DNA of 64,000 nt from Holophagales bacterium (lineage in GTDB: Bacteria > Acidobacteriota > Thermoanaerobaculia > Multivoradales > Multivoraceae): NCBI GenBank assembly GCA_009837885.1, contig VXSP01000011.1:62001-126000 (forward strand), given 5' to 3'. Positions 40,991-53,200 of the stretch are shown in pieces. The translations under genes were made by a program, and so were the position numbers. The notes beneath the pieces are model-generated. The model was not told where the DNA came from, did no database searches, and saw nothing but the letters and a program-made list of their open reading frames with translations. The first letter of the stretch is position 1, and every line of letters starts with the position of its first letter.

Positions 40991-42156
40991 GGCGAACCCC
41001 CGCCCGCCGGAGCGCGCGACGTGTCGAGGAAGGCCTCGAGCTCGCTCCGCACCAGCGCGGGATCCAGGCCGGGGACGATTTCGCCCCGTCCGGGCGCCGC
41101 CGGCAGAATCCACACCAGGCCGCTCTCGCGGGCCTTCTTGTCCCGTCCCATCGCCTCGATCAGCCGGTCCGCGTCCAGGCGCACGCCAAGCTCCCGCTCA
41201 ACGTCCTCGAGCGCCGGCGGCCCGAGCCGATCGATCAGGCGAAGCAGCCGCGCCGCGAACTCCGGATCCAGTCCGCGCCGCCGGGCCAGGCGGAGGGCGA
41301 ACCTCATCCCGTGGCCAACCGCGTCGCCGTGGCGCAATCCGCGGTAGCCGAACTCCGATTCGATCGCGTGTCCCAGCGTGTGTCCGAAGTTGAGCAGACG
41401 GCGCCGGTCCCCTTCCTCGAGATCCGCTTCGACCACGCCCAGCTTGGCCCGGATGGAGGCCGCGACGACCGGGGTCAACGCCTCGGCGTCCACGGCGAGC
41501 AGGCGATCCAGCGACTCCTCCACCAGCGCCAGCAGATCGAGGTCGAGCAGCGCCGCCATCTTGACCACCTCGAACAGGCCGGCTCGAAGCTCCGCGGCCG
41601 GCACGCTCCGCAGGCAGTCGATGTCGGCGAGCACGAAGCGAGGATGGTGGAACGCCCCGACCGTGTTCTTGCCTCCGGCCAGGTCGACCCCGGTCTTTCC
41701 ACCGACCGACGCGTCGACCTGTGCCAGCAGCGTCGTCGGGATCTGCATGTAGTCGACGCCACGCAGGAAGCACGCCGCGGCGAAGCCTCCGAGATCGCCG
41801 ACGGCGCCGCCGCCGAGCGTGACGAGACGGCTGTCCCGCTTGCCGCCGCGATCGAGCATTCGCTGCCAGACGGACGCGGCGCACTCCACCGTCTTCGCCG
41901 CCTCGCCGTCCGGCACCTCGAGCGTCTCGACCCGCGCCGCGGGCTCGAGCAGCTTCCTCGCCGCGACGCCGCAGTGGCGGTCCGGGAGCTCGCTGGTCAC
42001 CAGAAACACGGTCCGGTCCCGGCACCAGTCCGCGACCCCGCTCAGCGCGCCGCGCCCGGCCGAAGCCAGAAGACCCGGCCCGACCAGGATGTCGCTCACG
42101 CCGCGAGGGTGCGCGAGGGTCAGGCGACGCGGCGCGTTTGGAACGGAGTCCACCAT
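40987..42156 (-). CDS. aroB: 3-dehydroquinate synthase
   Basis: This 389-residue NAD- and metal-dependent enzyme cyclises DAHP to 3-dehydroquinate in the shikimate pathway. It has LEVPDGEAAKT near 75, the GGGAVGDLGGFAAACFLRG loop near 110, IPTTLLAQVDASVGGKTG near 135, AELRAGLFEVVK near 180 and metal His residues in LLNFGHTLGHAIE near 250. The ATG at 42156 has AGGAAGGT upstream. No other shikimate gene is present. It starts the closely overlapped run aroB-ftsY-ribD-ribE. Confidence 0.95.
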   Translation of the reverse strand: MVDSVPNAPRRLTLAHPRGVSDILVGPGLLASAGRGALSGVADWCRDRTVFLVTSELPDRHCGVAARKLLEPAARVETLEVPDGEAAKTVECAASVWQRMLDRGGKRDSRLVTLGGGAVGDLGGFAAACFLRGVDYMQIPTTLLAQVDASVGGKTGVDLAGGKNTVGAFHHPRFVLADIDCLRSVPAAELRAGLFEVVKMAALLDLDLLALVEESLDRLLAVDAEALTPVVAASIRAKLGVVEADLEEGDRRRLLNFGHTLGHAIESEFGYRGLRHGDAVGHGMRFALRLARRRGLDPEFAARLLRLIDRLGPPALEDVERELGVRLDADRLIEAMGRDKKARESGLVWILPAAPGRGEIVPGLDPALVRSELEAFLDTSRAPAGGGSP

Positions 42157-42183
42157 GCCGACCTTCCTCGCGCTCTAGGAGTT

Positions 42184-42221
42184 CGCGCCGCGAAACGCCG
42201 CGCGGCGAGTGCCGCGGCGCG
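42184..42221. terminator. GC-rich hairpin between aspS and aroB
   Basis: CGCGCCGCG (42184-42192) pairs with CGCGGCGCG (42213-42221) in a perfect 9-bp stem, and the 20-base loop contains a further palindrome GCCGCGCGGC. There is no T-run on either side. It could end the hisS-aspS transcript or act in the aroB leader; the sequence does not decide. Confidence 0.4.
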
Positions 42222-42280
42222 AGGTCCTGGTGAGGTGGGGGCTGGGGTCAAACATGGAGCCTGCGACAGGTTTGGCGGCG

Positions 42281-44038
<1,758 letters not shown>

Positions 44039-44127
44039 GTGCGTGTCCGTCCGGTCTGTCTGCCTGCTTTCGCCCCGGTCGCCCGTCGATCGGACGCCGG
44101 CCCGCGAAGCCCCCGATCCTCGCACAA

Positions 44128-45432
44128 TCAGGGCTGCTCGTCAGGACGTACCTTCGCGGCTACTGCCGCCGCGAAACCGTCCCGCGGAATCGTCTCCTGA
44201 CTGCGGTCGTGGAAGTCCCTCAACACGACCACTCCGCTCTTCTCTTCTTCCTCGCCGAAGAGCACGACCCACCGGCAGTCGTGCCGGGCCGCCTGCTTCA
44301 GCCGAGCCTTGAGAGGACGGAGCGAATCGAACTCACAGATCGCGGGGATCCCGGCGGCGCGCAACTCCTGCGCCAGTTCCATGCCGTCCCGACGGTACGA
44401 GGCACCGATCGGAATCACGCACACGGGCTTCCGGCGATGGGCCTCGGCGTGCAGACGCCTGGAGGCTCCGGGGATCTTCAGGACCAGGTCGACCAGCCGG
44501 TCCTGACCGATCGCGAAACCGATGCCCGGCACGCTCGGACCGCCGAGCTCGGCGATCAGGCCGTCGTAGCGGCCGCCGCCCAGGATCGCGTTCTGGGCGC
44601 CCAGGGCCGTGGACGTGATCTCGAACACGGTCCGCGTGTAGTAGTCGAGGCCGCGCACCAGCCGATCGTCGATCTCGAAGTCGACCCCGAACCGGCCGAG
44701 CTCGTCGCAGACCACCTGGAAGTGGTCGCGAGCCGGGCCGCCCAGCTCATCGCGCAATCGTGGTGCGCCCTCCAGCAGCTTCCGCTCCCTGGGCGCCTTC
44801 GTGTCCAGGATGCGGAGGGGGTTCGTCTCCAGGCGTCGCCGGCTGTCCGCGCCCAGGTCGTCACCGTGCGGTTCGAGGTACTCCCGCAGACGCCGGGAGT
44901 AGCGCTGCCTGCAATCCGGATCGCCGACCGAGTTGAGGCCCACCTCCAGGTCCTCGAACCCGAGTTCCTCCAGGAAGCGCAGCAGCATGACCAGCAGCTC
45001 GACGTCGCTGTAGGGCCCGGGATCGTCGATCAGCTCGGCGCCGATCTGGTGGAACTGGCGGTAACGGCCCTCCTGGGGACGTTCGTAGCGGAAGTACGGC
45101 CCCATGTAGAAGACCTTGACCGGCTGGGGCCCGGACGCCCAGTTGTTCTGCAGGTAGGCGCGCGCTATCGGCGCCGTGCCTTCCGGGCGGAGCGTCAGGC
45201 TCCGCCCCTTCTTGTCGTCGAACGTGTACATCTGCTTGCCGACGATCTCGCTGCCCTCGCCCACGCCGCGCACGAACAGCTCCGTTTCCTCCACGACCGG
45301 TGTACGTACCTCGTCGTAACCGTAGAGGGAGAACACTTCTCGCGCCTTCTCCTCCACGAACGCGAAGACCGGGGCCCTGTCGACCAGGTCGTGCATGCCC
45401 TTGACGGTCTGGAATCGACGCTTCGCAGCCAT
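44128..45432 (-). CDS. hisS: Histidine--tRNA ligase
   Basis: This 434-residue class II synthetase has FQTVKGMHDL at the start, RPEGTAPIARAY near 85, motif 2 GPYFRYERPQEGRYRQFHQIG, split as GPYFRYERPQ and EGRYRQFHQIG, near 115, the histidine-binding LVRGLDYYTRTVFE near 262, and GGGRYDGLIAELGG near 288. hisS-aspS adjacency is common. The ATG at 45432 is supported by a TACCAT box exactly 6 nt upstream with no ribosome-binding site. Confidence 0.95.
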   Translation of the reverse strand: MAAKRRFQTVKGMHDLVDRAPVFAFVEEKAREVFSLYGYDEVRTPVVEETELFVRGVGEGSEIVGKQMYTFDDKKGRSLTLRPEGTAPIARAYLQNNWASGPQPVKVFYMGPYFRYERPQEGRYRQFHQIGAELIDDPGPYSDVELLVMLLRFLEELGFEDLEVGLNSVGDPDCRQRYSRRLREYLEPHGDDLGADSRRRLETNPLRILDTKAPRERKLLEGAPRLRDELGGPARDHFQVVCDELGRFGVDFEIDDRLVRGLDYYTRTVFEITSTALGAQNAILGGGRYDGLIAELGGPSVPGIGFAIGQDRLVDLVLKIPGASRRLHAEAHRRKPVCVIPIGASYRRDGMELAQELRAAGIPAICEFDSLRPLKARLKQAARHDCRWVVLFGEEEEKSGVVVLRDFHDRSQETIPRDGFAAAVAAKVRPDEQP

Positions 45433-45438
45433 GGCGCG

Positions 45439-45444
45439 ATGGTA
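45439..45444 (-). promoter_or_regulatory. TANNNT -10 element for hisS (leaderless spacing)
   Basis: TACCAT on the minus strand ends 6 nt before the hisS ATG. On the plus strand, TAGCGT at 45471-45476 lies 21 nt before the GTG of the AI-2E family gene and would give that message a short conventional leader. Confidence 0.5.
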
Positions 45445-45497
45445 TCCACCCCGGAGTCGATTCCCGGTGGTAGCGTCCCGGCAGGGACGAACCGCCC

Positions 45498-46631
45498 GTG
45501 CAGATCGAACTCTCCGAACGCCAGCGCGCCACGGTTGCCGCCGCGGCGACGATTGCAGCGGCCGCTGTCATCCTCGCCGCGATCGTTGCCCTGTTCTGGG
45601 CCATCGGCAGTTTCTTCGCGGCGTTCTCGAACGTCTTCCTGCCGCTGGCGGTCGCGGCCGTTCTCGCGTTCGTGTTGCGGCCCTACTACGAACTGCTGAA
45701 CGAGCGACTGCGGTTCCCGAAGATCCTGGCGGTGGCCGCGGTGCTGCTGTCCCTGCTGCTGCCCGTGGCCGGCTTCGCCTGGTTCTTCGGCGCCCTGGCC
45801 GCGTCACAGATGACCGGGTTGATCGACGCTCTCCCCGACGCTTCGGATCGCGTAGTGGACTGGGTAACCGAGACCTTGCCGGCGCTCAACGAACTCACGG
45901 AAACGAATCCGTTCGCGAGCCGCGTTCGTGAAGCGCTGGAGGGGATCGACCTGACGAGTCTCCTCCCCGGCTTCGGGATCGTCGGAGACGGCGCCCTGGG
46001 GGTACTCCAGGGCATTGGAGCCGCCCTCGCGTCCCTGTTCGCCTGGGCGGTCCTGCCGGTCTACCTGTGCTTCTTCCTGATCATCGATCCCGACCGCTTC
46101 CGCAAACTGGACCACCTCTTCCCCTTCCTCAAGCCGAGGACCCGCGAGGACGTGGTCTACCTGATTCAGGAGTTCATCGACATCCTGGTGGCCTTCTTCC
46201 GCGGCCAGCTCGTAGTGGCCTTCCTCCAAGGGGCGCTGTTCGCCGTCGGCTTCTCCATCGCCGGCCTCCGCTACGGACTGATCCTCGGCCTGGCGCTCGG
46301 CTTCCTGAACATCATTCCTTACCTCGGGAGCATCGTCGGCCTCGCGGTGGCGCTGCCGATCGGCTACTGGCAGGAGGGCGGAGGGCTCAACCTCGTGATC
46401 TGGGTGCTCGCCGTCTTCGCCCTCGTCCAGTTGATCGAAGCCTACGTGCTGACCCCCCGGATCATGGGGGACCGCACCGGTCTTCACCCGATGGCGATCA
46501 TCGTCGCCGTCTTCTTCTGGGGCTCGGCGCTCAACGGCATCGCGGGCATGATCCTGGCGATCCCGCTGACCGCGTTCCTCGTCGTGTTCTGGCGACTGGC
46601 GCGTGAGCGCTACATCGGCGAGGTCGTGTAG
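45498..46631 (+). CDS. AI-2E family (PerM-like) membrane transporter
   Basis: This 377-residue protein has eight hydrophobic segments in the PF01594 pattern: two or three N-terminal helices (about 15-95), a soluble periplasmic stretch (100-160, ending GVLQGIGAALASLF), and a C-terminal helix set with FRGQLVVAFLQGALFAVGFS near 235, LGFLNIIPYLGSIVG near 270 and GLHPMAIIVAVFFWG near 330. The PYLG and H-P motifs are family hallmarks. The family exports various small molecules or ions, so the substrate is unknown. It is divergent from hisS and converges on addA with only 7 nt between stops. Confidence 0.9.
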   Translation: MQIELSERQRATVAAAATIAAAAVILAAIVALFWAIGSFFAAFSNVFLPLAVAAVLAFVLRPYYELLNERLRFPKILAVAAVLLSLLLPVAGFAWFFGALAASQMTGLIDALPDASDRVVDWVTETLPALNELTETNPFASRVREALEGIDLTSLLPGFGIVGDGALGVLQGIGAALASLFAWAVLPVYLCFFLIIDPDRFRKLDHLFPFLKPRTREDVVYLIQEFIDILVAFFRGQLVVAFLQGALFAVGFSIAGLRYGLILGLALGFLNIIPYLGSIVGLAVALPIGYWQEGGGLNLVIWVLAVFALVQLIEAYVLTPRIMGDRTGLHPMAIIVAVFFWGSALNGIAGMILAIPLTAFLVVFWRLARERYIGEVV

Positions 46632-46638
46632 TCCCCAG

Positions 46639-49600
46639 CTAGAGCAACACCAGGCGGCCCGAGGCCGGCGCGCCGGTCAACTGCTCGAGTGCGTAGCAGT
46701 ACCAGCGGACCTGACGGCGGTAGCGTTCGCCGCGGGTGACGCCGTTGCCGCCAGCGACGTCACGAGCCGGCGCGTTGAGATCGCCGAGATCCGTCTTCCA
46801 GTCGACGACGATCCACGTGCCGTCGTCGTCGAGATAGGCGAGGTCGATCGCGCCTTCGACGATCCGGTGTTCCGAATCGTCGGTCAGCGGAAGAAGGAAC
46901 GGCGTCTCGCGCAGCACCCGTCGCGAGGCGCGAGCCGTGTCTGCCGCCGGGCTGGCGAGCGCCGCCTGCACCACGGATTCCGCCGCTTCCACCTCGGCCC
47001 GCGTTGCCCCGATCAGAGAGCCGTGAAGCCGAGCCAGTTCCCCGACCCGTCCCGCTTCCCCCGATAGCGGCGCGTCACGCAGTACGGTGTGAACCAGACT
47101 CCCGAAGCGGACGCCGCCAGGGCGGTCCCGTGTGCGATCCAGTTCTTCGACGACGACCTCGGCGGACTTGCCGGGCGGCTCGAAGTCGAGCTCAGTGACC
47201 GCTACGGGCGACACACTCGGCTCCGAGCCTCGGGCAACCAGTTCCTCGCCGTGGCGCCGCCAGTGCTCGAACCGTTCGCGGTTCGCGTCGTCGCCGGCCT
47301 CGACCAGCAGATCCTCGCCCAGCAAGCCGTAGCTCGCCGGCGGCCTCTCGTCGACCAGTTCGGCATCCCACCAGACGACGTCGTAGCCTGCGTCGCTGTC
47401 CTCGCTCTCAACGCTTCCGAAACGGTGGCGACCAGGCCGGACCGAGGTCTCCGGCTGCGGCTGGTGGTCGTGCTCGCCCGGGCGCCTTGCCACCGACCGC
47501 TCGCCGAACGCCGGGCAGCCGTCCGCCGGTTCGGATTGCCGCCACTGCTCCGCCGGCGGATAGACCGCATCGTTCAGGGACTGGACCCAGCCCTTCCGTT
47601 GCGCGTCGCCGACCGCTGGCACGACGAGCAGATCACGGGCGCGAGTCGCCGCCACGTAGGCGACCCGCGCGCCCTCCGCCTCCTCTCGCAGGTCCTCTAT
47701 CTCCTTCGCATCCAGCAGCTCCTGAGGCGAAAGGCCAAGGATCCTCATCGCACACAGGCCGTCCTCCGGGCGCACGGTCCGCTCGGCGCCGCGGGACAGG
47801 CCGGCCGTCATGTCGGCGAGGATGACGACCGGGAACTCCAGCCCCTTCGCCGTGTGGACCGTCATGATCCGCACGCCCTCCGCGTCCTCCTCGACCACCG
47901 GCGCCTGGGTGCTGGCCGGCCGTTCGGCCTCCTCGTCCAACTGCTCGACGAAGCCGCGGAAGGAGCGGCCGCCCGCAAGCTCGTAGCGGCGGGCGAGATC
48001 GCACACACGCTGCGCGTTTCCCAGGACCTGGTTGCCGGCGGGCCGGAGCGCCATCGACGCCTGGGCCCGGGGTCTGGCCAGCACCTCCTGCACGGTGCGG
48101 ACGATCGGCCGGTAGTTCCGGCGGCGGTGGAGTTCGGCGAGGAAGTCCAGCACTTCGACCAGCGAGCGGAACTCCTCGGGCGGCTCGCCGTCCTCGCGCG
48201 CTCTCCGCGGACCCCGAAACGGGTGCCAGGTGCCGTAACGGGCCTTGAAGAGCAACAGCAACTCGTCATCGAACGCGAACAGGCCGCCACGCAGCGTCGC
48301 GTAGACCGAGAGATCGTCGTCCGGCCACTCCACCGCCTTGAGCGCCGAGCGCAGCGCCTCCACTTCTTCCCGCTCGTGGAAGGAACGGGCGCCGAGCAGG
48401 AGATGAGGAATACCCACAGCCTCCAGTCCCCGAACGTACTCGCGCGAAGTGTCCCGACCCCAGCTCAGGAACCGCCGGAAGAGGAGGCAGACGTCCCGCG
48501 GCCGGATCCGCGACCGCATGCGTTGTCCGGGCCGGTCCGGATCCGCAACCTCGACTTCGAAGCCGCTCTCTTCGATCAGCCAGCGCACGAACTCGACCGT
48601 CGCGTAGGGCTGGCACGCCTCGATCTCCCGATTGCTCAGGTTGCGGGAACCGTACGGCCTGGGCGGCGGCAGCGCGATGACCGCGGGCTGGCCGGGGATC
48701 GGTTCGCGGTGCTCGCCGAGGGCGATGTAGTCCGCGCTGCCGGCGTCATGGTCGCCCGTCATCAACGGTGCGAAGGCAGCGTTCACGAGCCGCTGGATCG
48801 GCGCGACCGACCGGAAGCTGGTCGTCAGGTGGAGGACCTCGACGCCGCGGTCGGCGAGCATCTCCTTGACATCGTGGTAGAGCACGACGTCGGCGCGGCG
48901 GAAGCGGTAGATCGACTGCTTCGGATCGCCGACGACGAAGAGCTTGCCCGCCGCTGGCCGCACCTCCTTCCAGTCGTCCTGTTCGGAGTTGTCGGCGGCC
49001 AGGAGGAGCAGGATCTCGGCCTGAAGCGGATCCGTGTCCTGGAACTCGTCGATGAACAGGTGGCTGTAGCGCTGCTGCAGGTGGGCGCGAACCGTGCCGT
49101 CTGAACGCAGCAGGTCCCGGGCCTTGATCAGCAGGTCATGGAAGTCCAGCCTGCCGAGAGAGTTCTTCGCCTCCTCGTAGCGCCCGACCGCGCTGGCCAG
49201 TTCGTCGCGGAGCAGTGCCGCGAGATCCGCGTTGGCCACATCGACGAACTCCTCCAACCGCTCCGCCAGCCGCTGCCAGAGTTCCCAGACCTGGTCCCGC
49301 GCGACTCCCTCCGCGAACCCCCCGCGGCCCTTGCGGGGCGCGCCGTAGCCGCTCAGGCGACGCCGCAGATCGACGAGCCGAGCCTCCACTTGATCCTGAA
49401 CCGCCTCGCCGCCGTCCGCTTCCGTGTCACCGCCGTTTGGCCCCGAGGCGCCGAGCTCCCGAGCGCGGGCAATCCAGGCCGCCAGCTCGACGACCCGGTC
49501 CAGGCCCCGCCGCAGGATGTCGCCGCGCCGCCCGTGTCGCAGAAGGTCGGCAAGACGCTCCACTCTCGAAGCCAGGTCGACGAGCTGCTCTTCGCGGTCG

Positions 49601-50229
49601 AAGTCCGGCCGCCGCCAGCTCGACGGAAAGTCGCGCCACTCGACCAGTCGCAGGGCGGTCTCGCGCAACTGGTCGAGCGGCGGCCGCTGCGGCGACCACG
49701 GCCCGGCGGTTAGCCGCGCCAGTTCCCGCCGCAGACCGGGCGGCATCGACTCGAGCTGCTCCTCGATCCAGCCCCGAAAGGCACGGTTGAAGAGACGCGG
49801 CGCCTCGTCCTCGGCCAGTTCACCGAAACCCGGATCGACGCCGGCTTCGACCGGCCGTTCCCGCAGGATCTCGGCGCACAGCGAGTGGATCGTGCCGATC
49901 GACGCCTCCTCCAGCCGTGAGATCGCCGCCTCCAGGTTCCGGGTGCGCCCGTCCGCCGCGCCCTCGGCGCGCAGCGCGGTCAGCCGCTTGTCCAGCTCCT
50001 CGCGCAGGCGCAGCTTGAGTTCGCCCGCGGCCTTGCGCGTGAAGGTGACGGCCGCCAGCCCATCGACCCTGCCCAGGCCCTCCTCCAGGATCGCCACCAG
50101 CCGCTCGACGAGCACGGTCGTCTTGCCGGTTCCGGCAGCCGCCTCGACCAGTTGGCTCTCATTCAGCGCCTCCCGGATCCGCCGGCGGGCGGTCTCGTCC
50201 GCGAGTGGCCGCGCGGCCTGACCCGTCAC
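46639..50229 (-). CDS. addA: AddA/RecB-like UvrD-family helicase-nuclease
   Basis: This 1196-residue protein is the motor-nuclease subunit of a double-strand-break resection complex. The helicase motifs are AAAGTGKTTVLVERL near 30, AVTFTRKAAGEL near 58, LFIDEFQDTDPLQ near 395, VGDPKQSIYRFRRAD near 440, VHTAKGLEFPVVILAD near 800 and AYVAATRARDLLVV near 865. The C-terminal nuclease has GAIDLAYLDDDGTWIVVDWKTD, split as GAIDLAYLDDD and TWIVVDWKTD. GTG at 50229 overlaps the addB stop as GTGA and directly precedes the helicase start; the longer frame is not family-like. Confidence 0.93.
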   Translation of the reverse strand: MTGQAARPLADETARRRIREALNESQLVEAAAGTGKTTVLVERLVAILEEGLGRVDGLAAVTFTRKAAGELKLRLREELDKRLTALRAEGAADGRTRNLEAAISRLEEASIGTIHSLCAEILRERPVEAGVDPGFGELAEDEAPRLFNRAFRGWIEEQLESMPPGLRRELARLTAGPWSPQRPPLDQLRETALRLVEWRDFPSSWRRPDFDREEQLVDLASRVERLADLLRHGRRGDILRRGLDRVVELAAWIARARELGASGPNGGDTEADGGEAVQDQVEARLVDLRRRLSGYGAPRKGRGGFAEGVARDQVWELWQRLAERLEEFVDVANADLAALLRDELASAVGRYEEAKNSLGRLDFHDLLIKARDLLRSDGTVRAHLQQRYSHLFIDEFQDTDPLQAEILLLLAADNSEQDDWKEVRPAAGKLFVVGDPKQSIYRFRRADVVLYHDVKEMLADRGVEVLHLTTSFRSVAPIQRLVNAAFAPLMTGDHDAGSADYIALGEHREPIPGQPAVIALPPPRPYGSRNLSNREIEACQPYATVEFVRWLIEESGFEVEVADPDRPGQRMRSRIRPRDVCLLFRRFLSWGRDTSREYVRGLEAVGIPHLLLGARSFHEREEVEALRSALKAVEWPDDDLSVYATLRGGLFAFDDELLLLFKARYGTWHPFRGPRRAREDGEPPEEFRSLVEVLDFLAELHRRRNYRPIVRTVQEVLARPRAQASMALRPAGNQVLGNAQRVCDLARRYELAGGRSFRGFVEQLDEEAERPASTQAPVVEEDAEGVRIMTVHTAKGLEFPVVILADMTAGLSRGAERTVRPEDGLCAMRILGLSPQELLDAKEIEDLREEAEGARVAYVAATRARDLLVVPAVGDAQRKGWVQSLNDAVYPPAEQWRQSEPADGCPAFGERSVARRPGEHDHQPQPETSVRPGRHRFGSVESEDSDAGYDVVWWDAELVDERPPASYGLLGEDLLVEAGDDANRERFEHWRRHGEELVARGSEPSVSPVAVTELDFEPPGKSAEVVVEELDRTRDRPGGVRFGSLVHTVLRDAPLSGEAGRVGELARLHGSLIGATRAEVEAAESVVQAALASPAADTARASRRVLRETPFLLPLTDDSEHRIVEGAIDLAYLDDDGTWIVVDWKTDLGDLNAPARDVAGGNGVTRGERYRRQVRWYCYALEQLTGAPASGRLVLL

Positions 50230-53200
50230 GGTTCGAGCCTCAGGTCGTTGAGTGCCCCGAGTCGGCTCCTCTGCTTGCGGGCGACGCGCAGATCTTCGTA
50301 CGGACCGCAGACCGGGCGGTAGTCGCAGTAACGGCACTCGTCCTTACCGGGCGCCGCGGGCAGAAAGCCCTCCTCGAGCGCACCGTCGACGGTGTCGAGC
50401 ATCCTCCGTGCCGCGCCACGACTCCGCTCGTCGAGCGGAACCGGGACGACGCTGTAACCGCCCCGCTGCGTGCAGTAGAAGAGCCGGCCCGAGACGACGT
50501 CCCGGCCAAGGACCGCTTCGGCCGCCAGGCTGTAGAGCACCGGCTGCAGGACCTTGCCGCCGCCGATCACCAGAGAGCCGCCGGCGTGGCGCGCGCCGCC
50601 GGTCTTGTGATCCGTCACCCGCAGGCGACCGGCGGCGTCCGCTTCGACCAGGTCGATCGATCCCCGGAGCCGGGCAGCGTCCAGCACCGGGGCGGCTTCC
50701 CGAACGCTCTGCGGGTCCCGGTCGCCCGACCGTGCGAGGCCGAAGCCGAGTTCGGCGTGAATCGGCGTCCAGCCGCCGTCCTCGTCCGCCACGTGGCGCA
50801 GCCAGCCCCGGAGATCGCCGCGCAGGCCCTCGAACTCCGCGTTCCATACGCGCTCGATCGGCGGCGCCAACTGGTCCCGGTAGTCGCGCTCGACTTCATC
50901 GAGCACGGCGTCCAGCACTCGGAACGCGTCCTCGAGCCGTGCGAGTACCACCGGCAGGAGTTCCGCCTCGCGGAGGGCGCCGAACAACCGGAACTGGACC
51001 TCGTGGAAGATGCCGCCACGGGTCATCGGGTCCAACTGCTCGAGTTGCACGAGTTCGTCGCGCGGGTACAGGCGCAGTACCGCTCCGAGGAAGAACCGGT
51101 ACGGACAGGCAGCGAAGTTCTGGAGCGCGGTCGGCGAGTAGGCGCGGTTCCCGATGCGATGGCGGGACAGGTACTCCCGAGCCTCGTCGCCCGCGTCCAC
51201 CAGGCCGTCGACCGGAAACCAGCCCTTGCGCCAGCGTCTGGCCCGGGCCCGCAGCGCGCGCGCAAGGTGCTCGTTCGAGGAGAGCAGGAACCGGGCGCGG
51301 CCCCGCCGTTCAGCGGCCGACAGTCCACCGCCGAGTAGAGGCTGAAGCATGGCGAGATCGAACTCCGCCTCATCGATCGCCTCGTCGGGATCGGCGGGTG
51401 CCGGCCAGCCGACGAGCGCGGCGCCGGCGGCCGCGGCCCGCCGACCGAGAGTGTCGAGGTCCGGCAAACGCCCCTCGGCCGCCCGCAACAGGTCGAGGGC
51501 ATAGAGCGACGGCACCCGTGCCCGTCCCTGCACGAGGTCCACCCGCGGGTAGGAGGCGACCAGCGAACGACCCGCCGCCCCGGCGGCCAGCCGCAGCAGA
51601 AGTTGTTCCCGGCGCGTGCGGTCGACGTCGACCGTGAGGCGAAAGCCGGCTCCCCCCAGGGCGCGCCGCCGCCCGTCGAGCAGGAGCGCGTCCTCGCCCG
51701 AGCGTCTGGGGAAGACTCCCTCGGCGAGGCCGGGTACGAAGACGACATCGAAGGAGCGCCCGGCCGCCTCCTCGACCGACCCCACGAAGACGCGTCCGTA
51801 GCGGCGCTTCGGCGGCTGGCGACGGCTCAACCGCAAGCGCTCGGCGAGCACGCGCTCGACCTCGTCCAGGCCGACCTCGTCGACCTCCGAGAGCGGCCGG
51901 AGTTCGGCCAGCACCTCGAGCACGGACTCCGGGCGACGGAGCGCCATCGTCGCCAGCCGGCCGAGACGGTCGAGCCAGACGCCCCAGTCGGCGCGATCCG
52001 GCAGATCGTCCAGAAACTCGACCAGGGGCACCGCGAAGCTCCTCAGGGTGCCGAGACGCGCGATCTGGCGCTCGAGGTAGCCCCGACGGCCCTCGTTCTC
52101 GTCCTCGACGTCGCGCAGGCGCAGCCGGAACTCGGCGTCGAGTCCCTCCAGACGCTTCCGCCAGCGCTCGGCGCCACCCACGACGGCCGCGTCCACCAGC
52201 AGTCGCTCCCACCGCGCGGGCGCCCGGAGCGCACCGGCGGGCGCCGCGTCTTCCCGGGAGTCGCCGGCATCCTCCGGGCCGGCGGACGCGGGCGGTGGCT
52301 GCGGCCGCGGCGGCACGGTCGACTTGAGCACGAGCTGCTCGCCGGCCGGTTCCACCCAGGGCACATCCTCGACTTTCGGTGGCGCACCGTCCGCGGCCGG
52401 CTCCGGCGTCTGACCGAGCGACAGATACTCCGCGAACCGACTCGCCGAGAGCCGTTCACCGGCGCAGGCGAGCAGGGCCAGGAAAGCGCGGCCGGCCGGG
52501 TTGGGGCGCAGCGAACCCCGCGTCAGGTAGGCCGGGATTGCGGCGCGCCCGAGCGCGTCCTCCACCAGGGGCAGGTAGGCCGTCGGCTGGCGCACGAGGA
52601 TGGCGATGCGGTCGAATGCCAGACCAGCGGCGGCGGCGCGGCGGATACGACGGGCGATCTCGACGCACTCCTGGCCTTCCCCCGCGGCCGAGAACAGGTC
52701 GACGGACGGCAGCGTCTCCGGCAATGAAGATGTCCCCTCAGCGTCCACGCCCGTTTCGAAGACGAGCCGTTGCACGCGGCTGAGCGCCGTTCCCGCCTTG
52801 CCGTTTGTGTCCTGGTCGACGCTGGTCACGGCCTCGTCGCCGAGCACCGACGTCAACCACTCCAGCGACTCGCCGTCACCCGCGGCGACGGTCGCCACCA
52901 CCTCCCGGCTGCGCGCGGCAAGAGCGCCCAACACCTCGGCCTGGGCGGCGTTGCGCACGGAGAGGTCGAGCCAGATCGAGCGCGGCGGCACGATCGCCCG
53001 GCCCTCCGCGAGGGCCTCCGCGGCCAGCCTGAGGACCGCTGACCGGTCGGCCAGTCCGAATCGCTCCATCTCGCCGGCGAGGCGCTCGAGCAGGCGGCCC
53101 AGGTCCCGCGTGCCGTCGTCCCCAGCCAGAGTCGACGGTGGAACGCCGGCCGCCCGCAGTTCGCCGAGCGTCGCCGCCAGCGAGCGGGCGAATCCCGGCA